64,000 bases of DNA from Affinibrenneria salicis (GCF_008710095.1 NZ_VYKJ01000010.1:1-64000); one strand, 5' to 3'. Numbered from the stretch's first letter, positions 9,899 through 21,630 are shown. Translations and numbers: made by a program. The notes: a model not told the origin generated them from the sequence alone.

Positions 9899-10225
9899 TT
9901 ACTGTGATGTTGTAGTAGATAACGGGGGCAGCGTCGTAGCCTGACGCCCGGATTGCTCCGGTACAAGACGATAAAAACTTTCGCCGGGCTTAATCATGCC
10001 CAGCTCATTACGCGCCCGCTCCTCGATCGCTTCCTGGCCGCCGGTCAGATCGTCGATTTCCGCGAACAGTTGGTCATTGCGGACCTTCAGTTTGCCATTG
10101 TTGCCCTGCTGGATAGCAACGTCGTCCTTAACCCGCACATAATCGTGCATACCGTTTTTCCCCAGCCACAGTGAATACTGCAGCCAGGCAAGCAATGCCA
10201 GCAATAACAGCGTAAGTTTTCCCAT
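9899..10225 (-). CDS. ftsB: Cell division protein FtsB
   Basis: Bitopic inner membrane protein of the FtsQLB divisome complex, which controls septal wall synthesis. The 108-residue product has an N-terminal transmembrane segment ([19 protein letters not shown]), a periplasmic coiled coil (about residues 30-65) and the conserved [14 protein letters not shown]. The start MGKLTLL matches E. coli; four extra codons upstream (MGGG) are open but unlikely. It is the first gene of an ftsB-ispD-ispF-truD-pcm unit. Confidence 0.94.
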   Translation of the reverse strand: MGKLTLLLLALLAWLQYSLWLGKNGMHDYVRVKDDVAIQQGNNGKLKVRNDQLFAEIDDLTGGQEAIEERARNELGMIKPGESFYRLVPEQSGRQATTLPPLSTTTSQ

Positions 10226-10430
10226 TCCGCCCCCCAAAAAGCCGACTAATCATCCCATAACTTGTCCATGGACTCCACTCCGGCAGCGTATTTCCTCGCA
10301 ATAAGCGCGCGCCCGGCGGGCGATTGCGGGTAAAAACGCGCAATTATGCAGACAAAGGCATAAAAGTCAGCGCCGTCGGCGGCCGGATTGAGTCAAAAAC
10401 AGAGCCGAAACCACGCCGTACGGCGCCGTT

Positions 10431-10763
10431 TCACCAGCCGGTAATCATGGAAAAGAGCAGCCAGAACAGGCAGACGATGGTGACGCCGCTAAACAGGACG
10501 ATCGACACAATGCGTCCCTCCAGCATCACGCTGAACAGGATACCGAGCAGCACCGACAGCGGCATTAACGCGAGGAAAAAAGGCCAGGTATAAAGCATGA
10601 AAAAGAAGGTGCTGCTGGAACCATAGGCCAGGAAAGGCAGCGTGAAGGCCAGCCAGTAAAAACAGAAGCCGATCGTTCCGCCGGTGAAGGCGTATGAGGC
10701 GGCAGGGGTTTCTTCCCGCTCCCGCCGGGCTTTATTTGCGGGTAACTGCGTGACGTTTTGCAT
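10431..10763 (-). CDS. ygbE: Inner membrane protein YgbE (DUF3561)
   Basis: Small membrane protein of unknown function, 110 residues, with a cytoplasmic N-terminus and three predicted membrane segments (GGTIGFCFYWLAFTLPFLAYG, the FFFMLYTWPFFLALMPLSVL stretch and a C-terminal IVLFSGVTIVCLFWLLFSM). The YTWPFFLALMP motif is shared with E. coli YgbE, which also sits between ftsB and cysC. I chose the start MQNVTQLPANK because AGGA lies six bases upstream; longer frames have no such site. Confidence 0.85.
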   Translation of the reverse strand: MQNVTQLPANKARREREETPAASYAFTGGTIGFCFYWLAFTLPFLAYGSSSTFFFMLYTWPFFLALMPLSVLLGILFSVMLEGRIVSIVLFSGVTIVCLFWLLFSMITGW

Positions 10764-10821
10764 AATCATTCCTGGGTGCCACGCGTCCCACCTGTCAGGC
10801 AGCACGCTTTACCGGAGAATA

Positions 10822-11469
10822 TCAGGAATTGATAATAGCGCGCCTGCGCAGCAGATCTAACAACTGAGAGACCAAATTTGTTACCAATTGTTCACCGTCC
10901 AGCCGGACGTCAGGCCGCTCCGGCTGCTCGTATACCGAGTCGATGCCGGTAAAATTGCGCAGCTCGCCGGCGCGCGCTTTTTTGTACAATCCCTTCGGAT
11001 CGCGCGCTTCGCAAATAGCCAGCGGCGTATCGACAAACACCTCGATAAATTGCCCTTCCGCCAGCAGGTCGCGCACCATCTGGCGCTCCGCGCGGTGCGG
11101 CGAAATAAACGCGGTCAGCACCACCAGGCCGGCATCCACCATCAGGCGGGCGACCTCGCCCACCCGGCGAATATTTTCGCGCCTGTCGCCGTCGGAGAAC
11201 GTCAGATCGCGACACAGACCATGACGCACATTGTCGCCGTCAAGCAGGTAGGTGCTTACGCCGCGCGCGTGCAGCGCCTGTTCCAGCGCGCCAGCCAGCG
11301 TCGACTTGCCCGAGCCGGACAGGCCGGTGAACCAGATAACCACGCCCTGATGATTGTGCAGACGCTCACGATCCTCACGCGTTACCGCGTGAGGATGCCA
11401 GACCACATTTTCGTCCGCCGGCGCGGCGGGCGGTTGCGTGCGTTCTTGCCGGCTCACGTTATTTACCAC
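10822..11469 (-). CDS. cysC: Adenylyl-sulfate kinase CysC
   Basis: Phosphorylates adenosine 5'-phosphosulfate (APS) to PAPS, the second step of sulfate activation. The P-loop GLSGSGKST is at about residues 49-57, followed by [19 protein letters not shown], the FISPHR segment and the [24 protein letters not shown] motif region typical of APS kinase. The 215 residues are slightly longer than in E. coli (201), with an extended N-terminus. Its start overlaps the cysN stop by 11 bases, so it is the last gene of cysG-cysD-cysN-cysC. Confidence 0.97.
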   Translation of the reverse strand: MVNNVSRQERTQPPAAPADENVVWHPHAVTREDRERLHNHQGVVIWFTGLSGSGKSTLAGALEQALHARGVSTYLLDGDNVRHGLCRDLTFSDGDRRENIRRVGEVARLMVDAGLVVLTAFISPHRAERQMVRDLLAEGQFIEVFVDTPLAICEARDPKGLYKKARAGELRNFTGIDSVYEQPERPDVRLDGEQLVTNLVSQLLDLLRRRAIINS

Positions 11470-12886
11470 CCAGCAGGTCGCGCGCGCCCCAGTGCGGGAA
11501 ATGACGGCGAATCAACGCATTCAGCTCCAGCTCGAACGCGCTGTAGTCGCCCTGCTCGCTGCCGGCAAGTTCGACGGTTTCGCGCACCAACCCGGCGCCC
11601 ACCGTGACATTGCTCAGGCGATCGATAAAAATCATGCCGCCGGTCACGTGGTTGCGCTGATAGTTATCCAGCAGCAGCGGCTCATCGAAAGTCACGTCGA
11701 CCAGGCCGATGCCGTTCAGCGGCAGACTGTCGGTCACCCGCTGGGTCAGGCTGTTGATCTCTACCTGATACTGAATATTTTCCACCCTGGCGCGCGTTTT
11801 CTTGCCGGCGACTTTCACATCGTAGCTCTGTCCCGCCACCAGCGGTTTCTCCGCCATCCAGACCACATCGATACTCGCGCTCTGCGTCGCGCACAGCGTT
11901 TCGCCGCTGTCGACAATCAGATCGCCGCGGCTGATGTCCACCTCGTCGGCCAGCACCAGGGTAATCGCCTCATCCGCCCGCGCCTGCTCAAGATCGCCAT
12001 CGAAGGTGACGATGCGGCTGACGGTCGACTCCACGCCGGACGGTAATACTTTGATACGTTGTCCGACCCGAATAACGCCCGACGCCAGCGTACCGGCATA
12101 GCCGCGGAAGTCCAGATTTGGCCGGTTGACGTACTGTACAGGAAAGCGCATCGGTTGCTGCACGTTACGCTCGGCGACATTAACCGTCTCCAGCACGTCG
12201 AGCAGCGTCGGGCCGTTGTACCACGCCATATTCGCGCCCGGCGTCGCTACATTGTCGCCGTCCAGCGCGGAAATCGGCACAAAGGTAATATTCAGATCGG
12301 CCGGCAATTGCTGCGCGAACGTCAGGTAATCCTGGCGGAACTGGTCAAACACCGCCTCGCTGTATTCGACCAGATCCATTTTATTCACCGCAACCACCAG
12401 ATGGCGAATACCCAGCAGCGTCGCAATAAAGCTGTGGCGGCGGGTCTGATCCAACACGCCTTTGCGCGCATCGATCAGCAGGATAGCCAGCTCGCAGGTC
12501 GATGCGCCGGTTGCCATATTGCGCGTGTACTGCTCGTGCCCCGGCGTATCGGCGATGATGAATTTGCGCTTTTCGGTGGAGAAATAGCGGTAGGCGACAT
12601 CAATGGTAATGCCCTGCTCGCGCTCGGCCTGCAGCCCGTCGACCAGCAGCGCCAGATCCAGTTTTTCCCCCTGGGTGCCCAGACGTTTGCTGTCGCTATG
12701 CAGCGTAGACAGTTGATCTTCATAAATCTGACGCGTGTCGTGCAGCAGGCGGCCAATCAGCGTACTTTTGCCATCGTCAACGCTGCCGCAGGTCAAAAAC
12801 CGCAGCAGACTTTTATTCTGCTGCGCGTGCAGGTAGGCTTCCACGCCGCCTTGCTCAGCAATCTGTTTTGCTATCACATTATTCAT
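11459..12886 (-). CDS. cysN: Sulfate adenylyltransferase subunit 1, GTPase CysN
   Basis: GTP-hydrolysing subunit of ATP sulfurylase; with CysD it forms APS from sulfate and ATP. It is an EF-Tu-type GTPase with G1 GSVDDGKS (residues 34-41), G3 [10 protein letters not shown]4 NKMDLV and two beta-barrel domains behind. The 475 residues equal the E. coli length. It follows cysD after 11 bases and overlaps cysC. Confidence 0.97.
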   Translation of the reverse strand: MNNVIAKQIAEQGGVEAYLHAQQNKSLLRFLTCGSVDDGKSTLIGRLLHDTRQIYEDQLSTLHSDSKRLGTQGEKLDLALLVDGLQAEREQGITIDVAYRYFSTEKRKFIIADTPGHEQYTRNMATGASTCELAILLIDARKGVLDQTRRHSFIATLLGIRHLVVAVNKMDLVEYSEAVFDQFRQDYLTFAQQLPADLNITFVPISALDGDNVATPGANMAWYNGPTLLDVLETVNVAERNVQQPMRFPVQYVNRPNLDFRGYAGTLASGVIRVGQRIKVLPSGVESTVSRIVTFDGDLEQARADEAITLVLADEVDISRGDLIVDSGETLCATQSASIDVVWMAEKPLVAGQSYDVKVAGKKTRARVENIQYQVEINSLTQRVTDSLPLNGIGLVDVTFDEPLLLDNYQRNHVTGGMIFIDRLSNVTVGAGLVRETVELAGSEQGDYSAFELELNALIRRHFPHWGARDLLGGK

Positions 12887-12897
12887 TTGACGACTCC

Positions 12898-13806
12898 TCA
12901 GAAGTACCCCTGGCGCTTTTTCAGCTCCATTGAACCGGCCTGATCGCGGTCGATCAGACGTCCCTGACGCTCGCTGGTGGTGGAAATCAGCATCTCTTCG
13001 ATAATTTCCGGCAGCGTTTGCGCCTCCGATTCCACCGCGCCGGTCAGCGGCCAGCAGCCCAGGGTACGGAAACGCACCTTGCGCTGGCTGATCACTTCGC
13101 CCGGCTGCAGATCGATGCGATCGTCATCCACCATCATCAGCATGCCGTCGCGCTCCAGCACCGGACGCTCGGCAGCGAGGTACAGTGGAACAATTTCTAT
13201 ATTTTCCAGATAGATATACTGCCAGATATCCAGTTCCGTCCAGTTGGACAGCGGGAATACGCGGATGCTTTCCCCTTTATTGATCTGACCGTTATAGTTG
13301 TGCCACAGCTCCGGACGCTGGTTTTTCGGATCCCAGCGGTGGAAGCGATCGCGGAATGAATAAATACGTTCTTTAGCGCGCGATTTTTCTTCATCGCGCC
13401 GCGCGCCGCCAAAGGCCGCGTCAAAACCGTACTTGTTCAGCGCCTGCTTTAACCCCTCGGTCTTCATGATATCGGTATGTTTGGCGCTGCCGTGAATAAA
13501 CGGGTTGATGCCCAGCGCTACCCCTTCCGGGTTGCGGTACACCAGCAGCTCGCAGCCATAGGCCTTTGCCGTGCGATCGCGAAATTCATACATCTCGCGG
13601 AATTTCCAGCCGGTGTCCACATGCAGCAACGGAAACGGCAGCGTGCCGGGATAAAACGCCTTACGCGCCAGATGCAGCATCACCGAAGAGTCTTTGCCGA
13701 TGGAATACAGCATCACCGGATTGCCGAATTCCGCCGCCACCTCGCGAATAATATGAATACTTTCCGCTTCCAGCTGGCGTAAATGAGTGAGTCGTTTCTC
13801 GTCCAT
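12898..13806 (-). CDS. cysD: Sulfate adenylyltransferase subunit 2 CysD
   Basis: Catalytic, ATP-binding subunit of ATP sulfurylase. It belongs to the PP-loop (PAPS reductase-like) family, with the [13 protein letters not shown] motif at residues 35-47, then [15 protein letters not shown] and [15 protein letters not shown]. The 302 residues equal the E. coli length. It sits nine bases behind cysG and directly in front of cysN. Confidence 0.97.
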   Translation of the reverse strand: MDEKRLTHLRQLEAESIHIIREVAAEFGNPVMLYSIGKDSSVMLHLARKAFYPGTLPFPLLHVDTGWKFREMYEFRDRTAKAYGCELLVYRNPEGVALGINPFIHGSAKHTDIMKTEGLKQALNKYGFDAAFGGARRDEEKSRAKERIYSFRDRFHRWDPKNQRPELWHNYNGQINKGESIRVFPLSNWTELDIWQYIYLENIEIVPLYLAAERPVLERDGMLMMVDDDRIDLQPGEVISQRKVRFRTLGCWPLTGAVESEAQTLPEIIEEMLISTTSERQGRLIDRDQAGSMELKKRQGYF

Positions 13807-13815
13807 AACCGTTCC

Positions 13816-15237
13816 TTAAGCCAAATTCACTACCGTCGGACGGCCGGATTGCCGCGTCGTCGATACCTGTTGCCCAAACCATGCGATCTGATGATGCAGA
13901 TCCACCACCTCGCCAATCACCAGCAGAGCCGGCGTCGGCGCCTGTTGGGCCAGATGCTCCAACTGTTCCAGCGTGCCGGTCAGCACGCACTGGTCCGCGC
14001 GCGTGCCGCGACCAATTACCGCCGCGGGCGTGGTCGGCGCGCGACCGTGCTGAATTAATTGCCGGCTGATTTCCGCCGCTTTTACCGTACCCATATAAAT
14101 AGCCAGCGTCTGGCGCCCGCGCGCCAGCGTCGACCAGTCCAGCGCGCTGCCGTCCGGACGACAGTGGCCGGTGATAAACATCACGCTCTGCGCATAATCG
14201 CGATGGGTCAGCGGAATACCGGCATAAGCCGTGGCGCCGGCCGCCGCCGTGATGCCGGGCACCACCTGAAAAGGTATGCCCTCCTGCGCCAGCTGCTGCA
14301 ATTCCTCGCCGCCGCGGCCAAAAATAAACGGATCGCCGCCTTTCAGGCGCACCACGCGTTTGCCCTCTTTCGCCAGGCTGACCAGCAAATGGTTAATCTC
14401 TTCCTGCGCCATCGAATGCGAACCGGCGCGTTTGCCCACGCAAATCTGCTGCGCGTCGCGCCGCACCAGTTCAAGCACATCGGCGCTGACCAGAAAGTCG
14501 TACAGCACCACATCCGCCTGCTGGATCACCTGCAGCCCGCGCAGCGTCAGCAGCCCGGCGTCGCCCGGACCGGCGCCGACCAGCGACACCTCGCCGCTCG
14601 TCTGGCGCGGCTGATACAGCTGCTGCTGCAGTTCCTCTTCCGCCCGATCCGGCTGGCCGCCGGCCGCCAGCGAGGCGAAACGGCCATAAAAAAGGCGCTC
14701 CCAGAAGTAGCGCCGTTCACGGCCGCCGGGCAGTTGTTTAGCCACTCGCGCCCGCCAGCGGCCGGCGATTTTCGCCATTAGCCCCAGGCTGGCGGGCAGC
14801 AACGTCTCCAGCTTCTCGCGCAGCAAGCGCGCCAGCACCGGCGCCTGACCGCCGGAAGAGATCGCCACCATCAACGGCGCGCGATCGACGATCGAGGGAA
14901 AAATAAACGAGCAGTTCGGCTGATCGTCGACCACATTGACCAGCAGATGGCGCTGATTGGCCAGTTGATAGACCTGCGCGTTCAGGGCGCGGTCATTCGT
15001 GGCGGCAATCACCAGAAAAACGCCCTCAAGATGCGCGGGGGTGAACTCCTGCGCCAGCCATTCGATATCGCCGGCCCGGTGCCGGGAGGCCAGCGATTCA
15101 GACAGCGATTGCGCCACTATCCTCACGCCGGCACCCGCTCGCAGCAGGAGATCGATTTTGCGCTGTGCCACGTCGCCACCGCCAACCACCAGCACCGGAC
15201 GATGCCGTAAATCGGCGAACAGAGGTAGATAGTCCAC
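13816..15237 (-). CDS. cysG: Siroheme synthase CysG (bifunctional)
   Basis: Makes siroheme for sulfite reductase. The N-terminal Rossmann domain ([13 protein letters not shown]) carries precorrin-2 dehydrogenase/ferrochelatase activity; the C-terminal SUMT domain starts at about residue 220 ([16 protein letters not shown]) and has [15 protein letters not shown] and [23 protein letters not shown]. The 473 residues fit the three-function enzyme. Translation starts at GTG, as in E. coli cysG. Placement ahead of cysDNC, instead of beside nirBD, ties it to sulfite reductase supply. Confidence 0.96.
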   Translation of the reverse strand: MDYLPLFADLRHRPVLVVGGGDVAQRKIDLLLRAGAGVRIVAQSLSESLASRHRAGDIEWLAQEFTPAHLEGVFLVIAATNDRALNAQVYQLANQRHLLVNVVDDQPNCSFIFPSIVDRAPLMVAISSGGQAPVLARLLREKLETLLPASLGLMAKIAGRWRARVAKQLPGGRERRYFWERLFYGRFASLAAGGQPDRAEEELQQQLYQPRQTSGEVSLVGAGPGDAGLLTLRGLQVIQQADVVLYDFLVSADVLELVRRDAQQICVGKRAGSHSMAQEEINHLLVSLAKEGKRVVRLKGGDPFIFGRGGEELQQLAQEGIPFQVVPGITAAAGATAYAGIPLTHRDYAQSVMFITGHCRPDGSALDWSTLARGRQTLAIYMGTVKAAEISRQLIQHGRAPTTPAAVIGRGTRADQCVLTGTLEQLEHLAQQAPTPALLVIGEVVDLHHQIAWFGQQVSTTRQSGRPTVVNLA

Positions 15238-15449
15238 AATTGCCTTTACTAAGCTAAAAAAATCATAATGAGACTATACGGCGACCAACGAGCAGTTATG
15301 AAATGCCGAATTGGAATGACAAGTTCCGTAATGGAATAACACCCGGGATAAAAACCGTCGATTGGTTTTATCGCCGGACGCAACGACTCGCCACTGGTCC
15401 CGATAGCGCCAGAGTGCCGGAACGACGCCATGACGGCGCCCTCCGGCGG
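15238..15449 (-). promoter_or_regulatory. Upstream region of cysG-cysDNC (probable CysB-controlled promoter)
   Basis: This 212-base gap is A/T rich near the cysG start. On the minus strand a TATAGT hexamer lies about 35-45 bases before the GTG codon, and upstream of it lie near-repeats of the type ATTCCATTAC / ATTCCAATTC. CysB sites are degenerate, so their assignment here is an inference from gene content, not from a clear match. Confidence 0.4.
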
Positions 15450-16505
15450 TTATTCAGATTCGCGTCCGGCAATCGCCGGCAAAAACTCGCCCAACCGACG
15501 ACGATGCAGAAAGCGCGTAATCTCGTCCAGCCACTCCTCGCCGTTCCCCAGCCGTACCCGACTGCGCGAGACAGAATATAAATGCGCGTGATCGTTGAAC
15601 TGGGCGATCAACCGTTGGTTGAGCGAATCGACGCTCATGCCCGGATGGCGCCGCTGCTGTTGCTCAAGCGCGCTGAGGATCCGCCGCTGCTGTTCGGGAT
15701 CGGGCGGATAGCGCCGCTCGCCGACTTCGCTCAGCGCGATAAAATGCGGAGGTATTCCCTCCGCCAGCGCGGCGCATAAACGATCATGACCGTCCAGAAT
15801 CACCCAGGAAGAGAGCCCGGCCACTCTCCATAACAATATCGGCGGCAAACTGCCGGCGCGGCTTACCTTGCGCCACCACTTTACCCTGCCCCCGGCGGGC
15901 TGACTGTCGCGCAGGTTCAACACCCTTTCGCTGCGCCACCACCAGTCAACCCAGCACACCGGCTGGTCATCCGTCTGCGCCATCAACTCCATCAACGCTT
16001 CGCCGTACAGCGAGTCGTTGAGAAAGTAGCCATCGTCTTTGGCTGACGGCGAGTGAAAAAACCACTTATCCGGCGTTTCAGACAGAGCGATCGGGCGCGG
16101 CGCCGACGGTTTGCAGTATTTCATCGGGCTCATCAGCCAGCGACCCGGCGTCAAAAAAGCGCATGAATCGGCAAACAGCTGGCGGGCGAAAAAACGGCAC
16201 CAGAATGCATCCGCCCGATCCGGCGCCTGACGCGCGCCGGCCGTTACATCGGGTGAGCGAATCGGCGCAATCAGCGGCCGCACGGCGTCACGCTCCGTAT
16301 TGCGAATCAGCCAGATACCGGAATGATCGCGCGCCATGGTCGCCCAGTACAGCGTCGCGCCGTCCTGCGTCAGTTTCATGCGCCCCTGGCCGCCGGTCAG
16401 CATTTGCAGCCCGGACGCATTTTGCATCGAAGATGCGACATACAGCATTAGCCCGCGCCACTGTTCGCGTCGATCGCGCATATCCCGCCAGGCGTTATCC
16501 CGCAT
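15450..16505 (-). CDS. Hypothetical protein with ParB-like motif, inside the cys cluster
   Basis: I do not recognise this 351-residue protein with certainty. No signal peptide or membrane segment is visible. The N-terminal half is rich in Trp and Arg. In the C-terminal half, ILDGHDRLCAALAEG (about residues 238-252) resembles the xxDGHHRLxAA core of ParB/sulfiredoxin-type domains. It contains unusual WVDWWWR and WWRK clusters. The start has AGGA seven bases upstream. It is codirectional with cysH (80 bases upstream) and cysG (about 210 bases downstream), so it may be transcribed with them; whether it functions in sulfur metabolism is unknown. Confidence 0.75.
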   Translation of the reverse strand: MRDNAWRDMRDRREQWRGLMLYVASSMQNASGLQMLTGGQGRMKLTQDGATLYWATMARDHSGIWLIRNTERDAVRPLIAPIRSPDVTAGARQAPDRADAFWCRFFARQLFADSCAFLTPGRWLMSPMKYCKPSAPRPIALSETPDKWFFHSPSAKDDGYFLNDSLYGEALMELMAQTDDQPVCWVDWWWRSERVLNLRDSQPAGGRVKWWRKVSRAGSLPPILLWRVAGLSSWVILDGHDRLCAALAEGIPPHFIALSEVGERRYPPDPEQQRRILSALEQQQRRHPGMSVDSLNQRLIAQFNDHAHLYSVSRSRVRLGNGEEWLDEITRFLHRRRLGEFLPAIAGRESE

Positions 16506-16585
16506 GACTGATCCTTATCTCCGTTGCCTGGCGGCTTATGCGCTTCTGCGCTTCGTCATACGTCAGATGACCGGCGACCGGCCGA

Positions 16586-17323
16586 TTATTTCTCTTCGTG
16601 CAGACCGCATTCACGCTTCAGGCCAAAGAAGCGGGTTTCCTCTTCATTCATGCCCGGCTCCCACTTGCGCGTGGTGTGGGTATCGCCCACCGACAGGTAG
16701 CCTTCGTCCCACAGCGGGTGGTAACTCAACCCGTGCTGTTGCAGATACTGATAAACCTGGCGGTTATCCCAGTCGATAATCGGCAGGAATTTGAAAATGC
16801 CGCGCTGCACCGCCAGCACCGGCAGTTGCCCGCGGCTGCCGGACTGCTCGCGCCGCAGGCCGGCGAACCAGGTTTGGGCGCCCAGTTCGCTCAGCGCGCG
16901 GTTCATCGGCTCAACCTTGTTGATCTGATTGTAGCGCTCAATCCCTTCCACGCCCTGCTCCCACAGTTTTCCATAGCGGGCCTCCTGCCAGGCCGGCGTC
17001 AGACTGGCGCGATACACGTTCAGATTCAACGCCAGCTGTTCGGTCAGCCGATCGATAAACTGATAGGTTTCGGGAAACAGATAACCGGTATCGGTCAGCA
17101 CCACCGGGATATCCGGCCGCTGGCGCGTGACCAGATGCAGGGAAACCGCAGCCTGAATACCAAAACTGGACGACAGCACAAATTCGCCGGGCAGATGTTG
17201 CAGCGCCCAGGCGACGCGTTCCTGAGCCGAAAGCGCCTCCAGTTCGGCATTGACTTCCGCCAGCGCGGCTTGCTGTTCCGGTTTCGCCAGGCTATTGAGG
17301 TGCGCCAGATTAAATTCAGACAT
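16586..17323 (-). CDS. cysH: Phosphoadenosine phosphosulfate reductase CysH
   Basis: Thioredoxin-dependent PAPS reductase that gives sulfite. The [15 protein letters not shown] motif (PP-loop-like) and [14 protein letters not shown] are present, and the catalytic ECGLH is at the C-terminus. The 245 residues agree with E. coli (244). There is a single catalytic Cys and no CC pair, so it is the PAPS-type, not the APS-type, enzyme. I set the start at [11 protein letters not shown] with GGGAGAGACAAA upstream; the open frame further upstream overlaps cysI and is not used. Confidence 0.96.
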   Translation of the reverse strand: MSEFNLAHLNSLAKPEQQAALAEVNAELEALSAQERVAWALQHLPGEFVLSSSFGIQAAVSLHLVTRQRPDIPVVLTDTGYLFPETYQFIDRLTEQLALNLNVYRASLTPAWQEARYGKLWEQGVEGIERYNQINKVEPMNRALSELGAQTWFAGLRREQSGSRGQLPVLAVQRGIFKFLPIIDWDNRQVYQYLQQHGLSYHPLWDEGYLSVGDTHTTRKWEPGMNEEETRFFGLKRECGLHEEK

Positions 17324-17336
17324 TTTGTCTCTCCCG

Positions 17337-19052
17337 TCAGTCGTAGAAGTCGCGGGCCGGATCCAGCACCGGTTTAACGATTTGGCTGCGAATGGTGAAA
17401 TCGCCGAATCCCTCGCCATCATGGCGCTCGTGCGCCCAGCGCTCAACCAGCCGATCGATCTCGCTCAGGATCTCCGCATCGGTGATATTCTCGCGATACA
17501 TGCGCGGAATACGCGTACCCGCGCGGTTGCCGCCCAGATGCAGGTTATAGCGCCCGGGCGCCTTGCCCACCAGGCCGATCTCCGCCAGCAACGCGCGGCC
17601 GCAGCCGTTCGGGCAGCCGGTCACCCGCAGGATAATATGCTCATCGCCCACGCCGTGGCGCTGCATAATGCCTTCCACCTTCGTCACAAACTCAGGCAGA
17701 AAGCGCTCGGCCTCCGCCATCGCCAGCGGGCAGGTGGGGAAGGATACGCAGGCCATCGAATTCTTGCGCTGCTCGCTGACCGCATCATCGATCAGGCCGT
17801 GCTGACGCGCCAGCGCTTCAATTTTCGCCTTACTGCGCGCCGGAACGCCGGCGATAATCAGGTTCTGATTAGCGGTCAGGCGGAAATCGCCTTTGTGAAT
17901 TTTGGCGATCTCGGCCAGACCGGTCTTCAGCGGCCGTCCCGGATAATCCAGAATACGGCCGTTCTCAATAAACAGCGTTAAATGCCACTTATTGTCAATG
18001 CCTTTTACCCAGCCGATGCGATCGCCGCGGCTGGTGAATTCGTACGGACGCAGCGCTTCAAACGGAATACCGGAGCGTCTTTCCACTTCCTGTTTAAAGG
18101 TTTCCACGCCGACGCGCTCCAGCGTATATTTGGTTTTGGCGTTTTTACGGTTGGTGCGGTTGCCCCAGTCGCGTTGCGTGGTCACCACCGCCTCCGCCAC
18201 CGCCAGCGTATGTTCGACCGGAATATAACCCAGTTCGCTGGCGGTGCGCGCATAGGTCGCCTTGTCGCCGTGAGCGATGGACAGACCGCCGCCCACCAGC
18301 ACGTTAAACCCCACCAGCTGTCCCTTATCGGCAATAGCCACAAAGTTCAGATCGTTGGCGTGCAGGTCCACATCATTCTGCGGCGGGATCACCACCGTGG
18401 TTTTGAATTTACGCGGCAGATAGTTCGAACCGAGGATAGGCTCCTCATCGGTGGTGGCCACTTTTTCCTGATCGAGCCAGATCTCCGCGTAGGCGCGAGT
18501 GCGCGGCAGCAGATGTTCAGAGATTTTCCTCGCCCAGTCATAGGCCTGCCGATGCAGATCCGACTCCAGAGGATTGGAGGTGCACATTACGTTGCGGTTT
18601 ACGTCGTTGGCGGTGGCCAGCGCGTCCAGACCGAGCCGGTTCAACAGCTGATGGGCAGACTTCACGTGCGGTTTCAGAATACCGTGAAACTGAAAAGTCT
18701 GCCGGTTGGTCAGGCGGATGCTGCCGTACAGGGTATTTTCCCGCGCGAACTCATCGATGCCCAGCCACTGTTTGGGCGTCATCACGCCGCCCGGCAGGCG
18801 GCAACGCAGCATCATGGCGTGGCGCGCGTCCAGTTTCTGTTCGGCGCGTTCCGCGCGAATATCGCGGTCGTCCTGCTGATACATACCGTGGAAACGAATC
18901 AGCAAAAAGTTATCGCCGTTAAATCCGCCGGTCAGGCCATCATTCAAATCTTCGGCAATCGTCCCGCGCAGGAAATTGCTTTCACGTTTCAGACGCTCGG
19001 CGTCGGCCAGCGTCCCTTCAACCACTAACGGGCCGGGATGTTTATCACTCAT
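17337..19052 (-). CDS. cysI: Sulfite reductase hemoprotein beta subunit CysI
   Basis: Reduces sulfite to sulfide at a coupled siroheme and 4Fe-4S centre. The cluster ligands are seen as CVSFPTC (near residues 435-441) and GCPNGCGR (near 480-487). The 571 residues match E. coli (570). Its ATG overlaps the cysJ stop by one base, and cysH follows after 13 bases. The siroheme is supplied by the nearby cysG. Confidence 0.97.
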   Translation of the reverse strand: MSDKHPGPLVVEGTLADAERLKRESNFLRGTIAEDLNDGLTGGFNGDNFLLIRFHGMYQQDDRDIRAERAEQKLDARHAMMLRCRLPGGVMTPKQWLGIDEFARENTLYGSIRLTNRQTFQFHGILKPHVKSAHQLLNRLGLDALATANDVNRNVMCTSNPLESDLHRQAYDWARKISEHLLPRTRAYAEIWLDQEKVATTDEEPILGSNYLPRKFKTTVVIPPQNDVDLHANDLNFVAIADKGQLVGFNVLVGGGLSIAHGDKATYARTASELGYIPVEHTLAVAEAVVTTQRDWGNRTNRKNAKTKYTLERVGVETFKQEVERRSGIPFEALRPYEFTSRGDRIGWVKGIDNKWHLTLFIENGRILDYPGRPLKTGLAEIAKIHKGDFRLTANQNLIIAGVPARSKAKIEALARQHGLIDDAVSEQRKNSMACVSFPTCPLAMAEAERFLPEFVTKVEGIMQRHGVGDEHIILRVTGCPNGCGRALLAEIGLVGKAPGRYNLHLGGNRAGTRIPRMYRENITDAEILSEIDRLVERWAHERHDGEGFGDFTIRSQIVKPVLDPARDFYD

Positions 19053-20878
19053 TAGTACACGTCTCGCTGATAGCGGCGCGCAATGCGCAGCTCACTTAAA
19101 AACTCATCAGCCTGCGCGGTATCCATGCCACCGTGCTCGACCACCACATCCAGTAAAGCCTGCTCGACGTCTTTCGCCATGCGATTGGCGTCGCCGCAGA
19201 CATAAATATGGGCGCCGTCCTGAATCCAGCGCCACACTTCCGCGCCCTGCTGGCGCAGTTTGTCTTGTACGTATATTTTATGTTGCTGATCGCGCGACCA
19301 CGCCAGATCGACGTGGGCCAACAGCCCCTCTTTGGCGTAGCGCTGCCATTCCACCTGATAGAGAAAATCTTCGGTAAAATGCGGGTTGCCGAAGAACAGC
19401 CAGTTCTTGCCGGACGCGCCGTCGGCGTCGCGTTGCTGCATGAACGCGCGGAACGGCGCGATCCCCGTGCCGGGTCCAATCATGATCACCGGCGTATTCG
19501 GGTCGGCCGGTAAGCGGAAGTTATCGTTATGCTCGATAAATACCCGCACCTCGTCATCTTCCGCCAGCCGATCGGCCAGATAGCCGGAGGCGCCGCCGGT
19601 GCGCTTGCGGCCGTCTACCTCATAGCGCACCACGCCGACGGTGATATGCACTTCATTATCTACTTCCGCCTGAGACGACGCGATGGAATACAGACGCGGA
19701 GTCAGCGGGCGCAACAGGCCGATCAGTTGTTCCGCCGTCAGCCCGGCCGGCGCCTGGCGCACCATGTCCACCAACGGCGTCTGGCGGGCATAGCGCTGTA
19801 GCCCGGCCTTATCGCCAGCCAGCGCCAGCAGCGCATCGCTATGCGCCAGCGCGGCATATTTGCCGACCTGCGGCGCGCTATTCTGCGTTAATTCAAAGTG
19901 ACGCCGCAGCGCCTGCGCCAGCGGCAGCGTTTTTCCGTCTACGCTGACCGGCGTTTCGGCCGGCAGCGCCAGCAGATCGAGCAACTCCGCCACCAGCGCC
20001 GGATCGTTTTCAAACCAGACGCCCAGCGCATCGCCGGGCTGATACTGCAGGCCGGATTCGCCGAGGTCGATTTCGATATGGCGCACGTCTTTCTCTGAAT
20101 TGCGCCCGGTGATTTTTTGATTGACCGACAGACTGGCGCTCAGCGGCGCCTCTTTACTGTACGGGCTGCGGATGATTTCGTCCTGCGCCCCGCTGACGCT
20201 GGCCTGCGCCGCCGCAGCGCCGGATGCCGGCGCGCGCGCGCGCAGAACATCGACAATGCGCTTACGCCACTGCTCCGCCTGCGCCTGATAGTCCACATCG
20301 GCGTCTACCCGTTCCAGCAGACGCTCGGCGCCGAGCTCGGCCAGCCGGCCGTCGAAATCCTTACCGGCCTTGCAGAAAAACTCATACGAAGTATCGCCAA
20401 GGCCGAATACCGCGAAGGCGGTGTCGGCCAGCTGCGGCGCTTTTTTCGAAAACAGGAATTTATACAGCGCCACTGCCTCTTCCGGCGGCTCGCCCTCGCC
20501 CTGAGTCGAAACCACCAGCGCCAACAGTTTTTCCTGACCTATTTGTTTAAATTTGTAGTCGCCGGCGTTAACCAGCGTGACCGGCAGACTGGCCGCCAGC
20601 AAATCATCGCGCAATTGTTCCGCCAGACGACGCGCGTTGCCGGTTTGCGATGCTGAAATCAGCGTAATCGGCGGGGCCGCGTCCGCGAGGACCGCCGCGG
20701 GTGCGGCCGCCTGAGCGGGAGACGCCACGACATTGCCTGGCTGCTGCACTATTCCCCACAGATAGCCAGACAACCATGCCAGTTGCGTCGGTGAAAAATC
20801 CCCCGTTGCGTTCTGCAAACGGGTTAGCTGCTCGACCGTTAACGGGAGCATAGAAGCAAGGGAAGCCGGAGTCGTCAT
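19052..20878 (-). CDS. cysJ: Sulfite reductase flavoprotein alpha subunit CysJ
   Basis: Transfers electrons from NADPH through FAD and FMN to CysI. The domain order is flavodoxin-like ([32 protein letters not shown]), connecting and FAD-binding domain (RLYSIASSQ) and NADP-binding domain ([18 protein letters not shown]), ending RRYQRDVY. It is 608 residues, against 599 in E. coli. The start [13 protein letters not shown] was preferred over an 18-codon extension, since it aligns with the family N-terminus. It is the first gene of cysJIH and diverges from queD. Confidence 0.96.
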   Translation of the reverse strand: MTTPASLASMLPLTVEQLTRLQNATGDFSPTQLAWLSGYLWGIVQQPGNVVASPAQAAAPAAVLADAAPPITLISASQTGNARRLAEQLRDDLLAASLPVTLVNAGDYKFKQIGQEKLLALVVSTQGEGEPPEEAVALYKFLFSKKAPQLADTAFAVFGLGDTSYEFFCKAGKDFDGRLAELGAERLLERVDADVDYQAQAEQWRKRIVDVLRARAPASGAAAAQASVSGAQDEIIRSPYSKEAPLSASLSVNQKITGRNSEKDVRHIEIDLGESGLQYQPGDALGVWFENDPALVAELLDLLALPAETPVSVDGKTLPLAQALRRHFELTQNSAPQVGKYAALAHSDALLALAGDKAGLQRYARQTPLVDMVRQAPAGLTAEQLIGLLRPLTPRLYSIASSQAEVDNEVHITVGVVRYEVDGRKRTGGASGYLADRLAEDDEVRVFIEHNDNFRLPADPNTPVIMIGPGTGIAPFRAFMQQRDADGASGKNWLFFGNPHFTEDFLYQVEWQRYAKEGLLAHVDLAWSRDQQHKIYVQDKLRQQGAEVWRWIQDGAHIYVCGDANRMAKDVEQALLDVVVEHGGMDTAQADEFLSELRIARRYQRDVY

Positions 20879-21216
20879 TGTGGTACTTATGTCCTTGTGC
20901 TTATAGCCTGTGCTAATGCCAATCAGGTGCAATAAAAAGATGAATGGAAGATAAGGTTACCGGTCAGCATGATATCAATTAAAGAAATGATGGAAATATT
21001 AAATAACCAAAATGACTAAGTGGTTTTTACGGTAACTTCTATTTATTTAACTGTTATAGGCAGCGGACGGGCAGCCGCCTGAAAGCGGTTGAAACGCCGG
21101 CCGCCGCCGCGCGCGGGCCTGACGCGAGCACAATATAAATCGTGTGATTCATGGCTTCCCGCCGGGCTTTCCGGTAGTATGCGACGGTTTTTGGTAATGA
21201 AACTGAGGCTTATGCC
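20879..21216. promoter_or_regulatory. Divergent cysJ/queD intergenic region
   Basis: This 338-base region separates the divergent cysJ and queD starts. Its middle (about 20930-21050) is clearly A/T rich, as expected for a CysB-dependent cysJIH promoter, with a candidate TTGATA on the minus strand near 20980. I could not fix a complete promoter. I see no gene in it. Confidence 0.4.
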
Positions 21217-21579
21217 ATGACCACCACGATATTTAAAGATTTTCAGTTTGAAGCCGCTCACCGTCTGCCCCACGTGCCTGCAGGGCATAAATGTGGTCGT
21301 CTGCACGGCCACTCTTTTATGGTGCGGCTGGAAGTTACCGGCGAGGTGGATGCGAATACGGGTTGGGTAATGGATTTTGCCGACATTAAAACCACCTTCC
21401 GGCCGATTTGGGAACAGCTGGACCATCAGTATCTGAACGAGATCCCCGGACTGGAAAATCCGACCAGCGAGGTGCTGTCCCGCTGGATCTGGCAACGGCT
21501 CAAACCCATTCTGCCGCAGCTCAGCGGCGTAACGGTCAAAGAAACCTGCAGCGCGGGCTGCGTTTATCGCGGCGAGTAG
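21217..21579 (+). CDS. queD: 6-carboxy-5,6,7,8-tetrahydropterin synthase QueD
   Basis: Second enzyme of the preQ0/queuosine pathway, converting dihydroneopterin triphosphate. The 120-residue protein has the zinc-binding histidines in [10 protein letters not shown] and RLHGHSF, the catalytic Cys in HKCGRLHGH, the DFADIKT segment and the C-terminal [12 protein letters not shown] with conserved Glu. Length equals the family norm. It diverges from cysJ, as in E. coli, and converges on queE. Confidence 0.96.
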   Translation: MTTTIFKDFQFEAAHRLPHVPAGHKCGRLHGHSFMVRLEVTGEVDANTGWVMDFADIKTTFRPIWEQLDHQYLNEIPGLENPTSEVLSRWIWQRLKPILPQLSGVTVKETCSAGCVYRGE

Positions 21580-21630
21580 CCTGCGCACAACTCCCCGTCC
21601 GCGCCGCAGCAACGCCTTCATGCGACAAAA

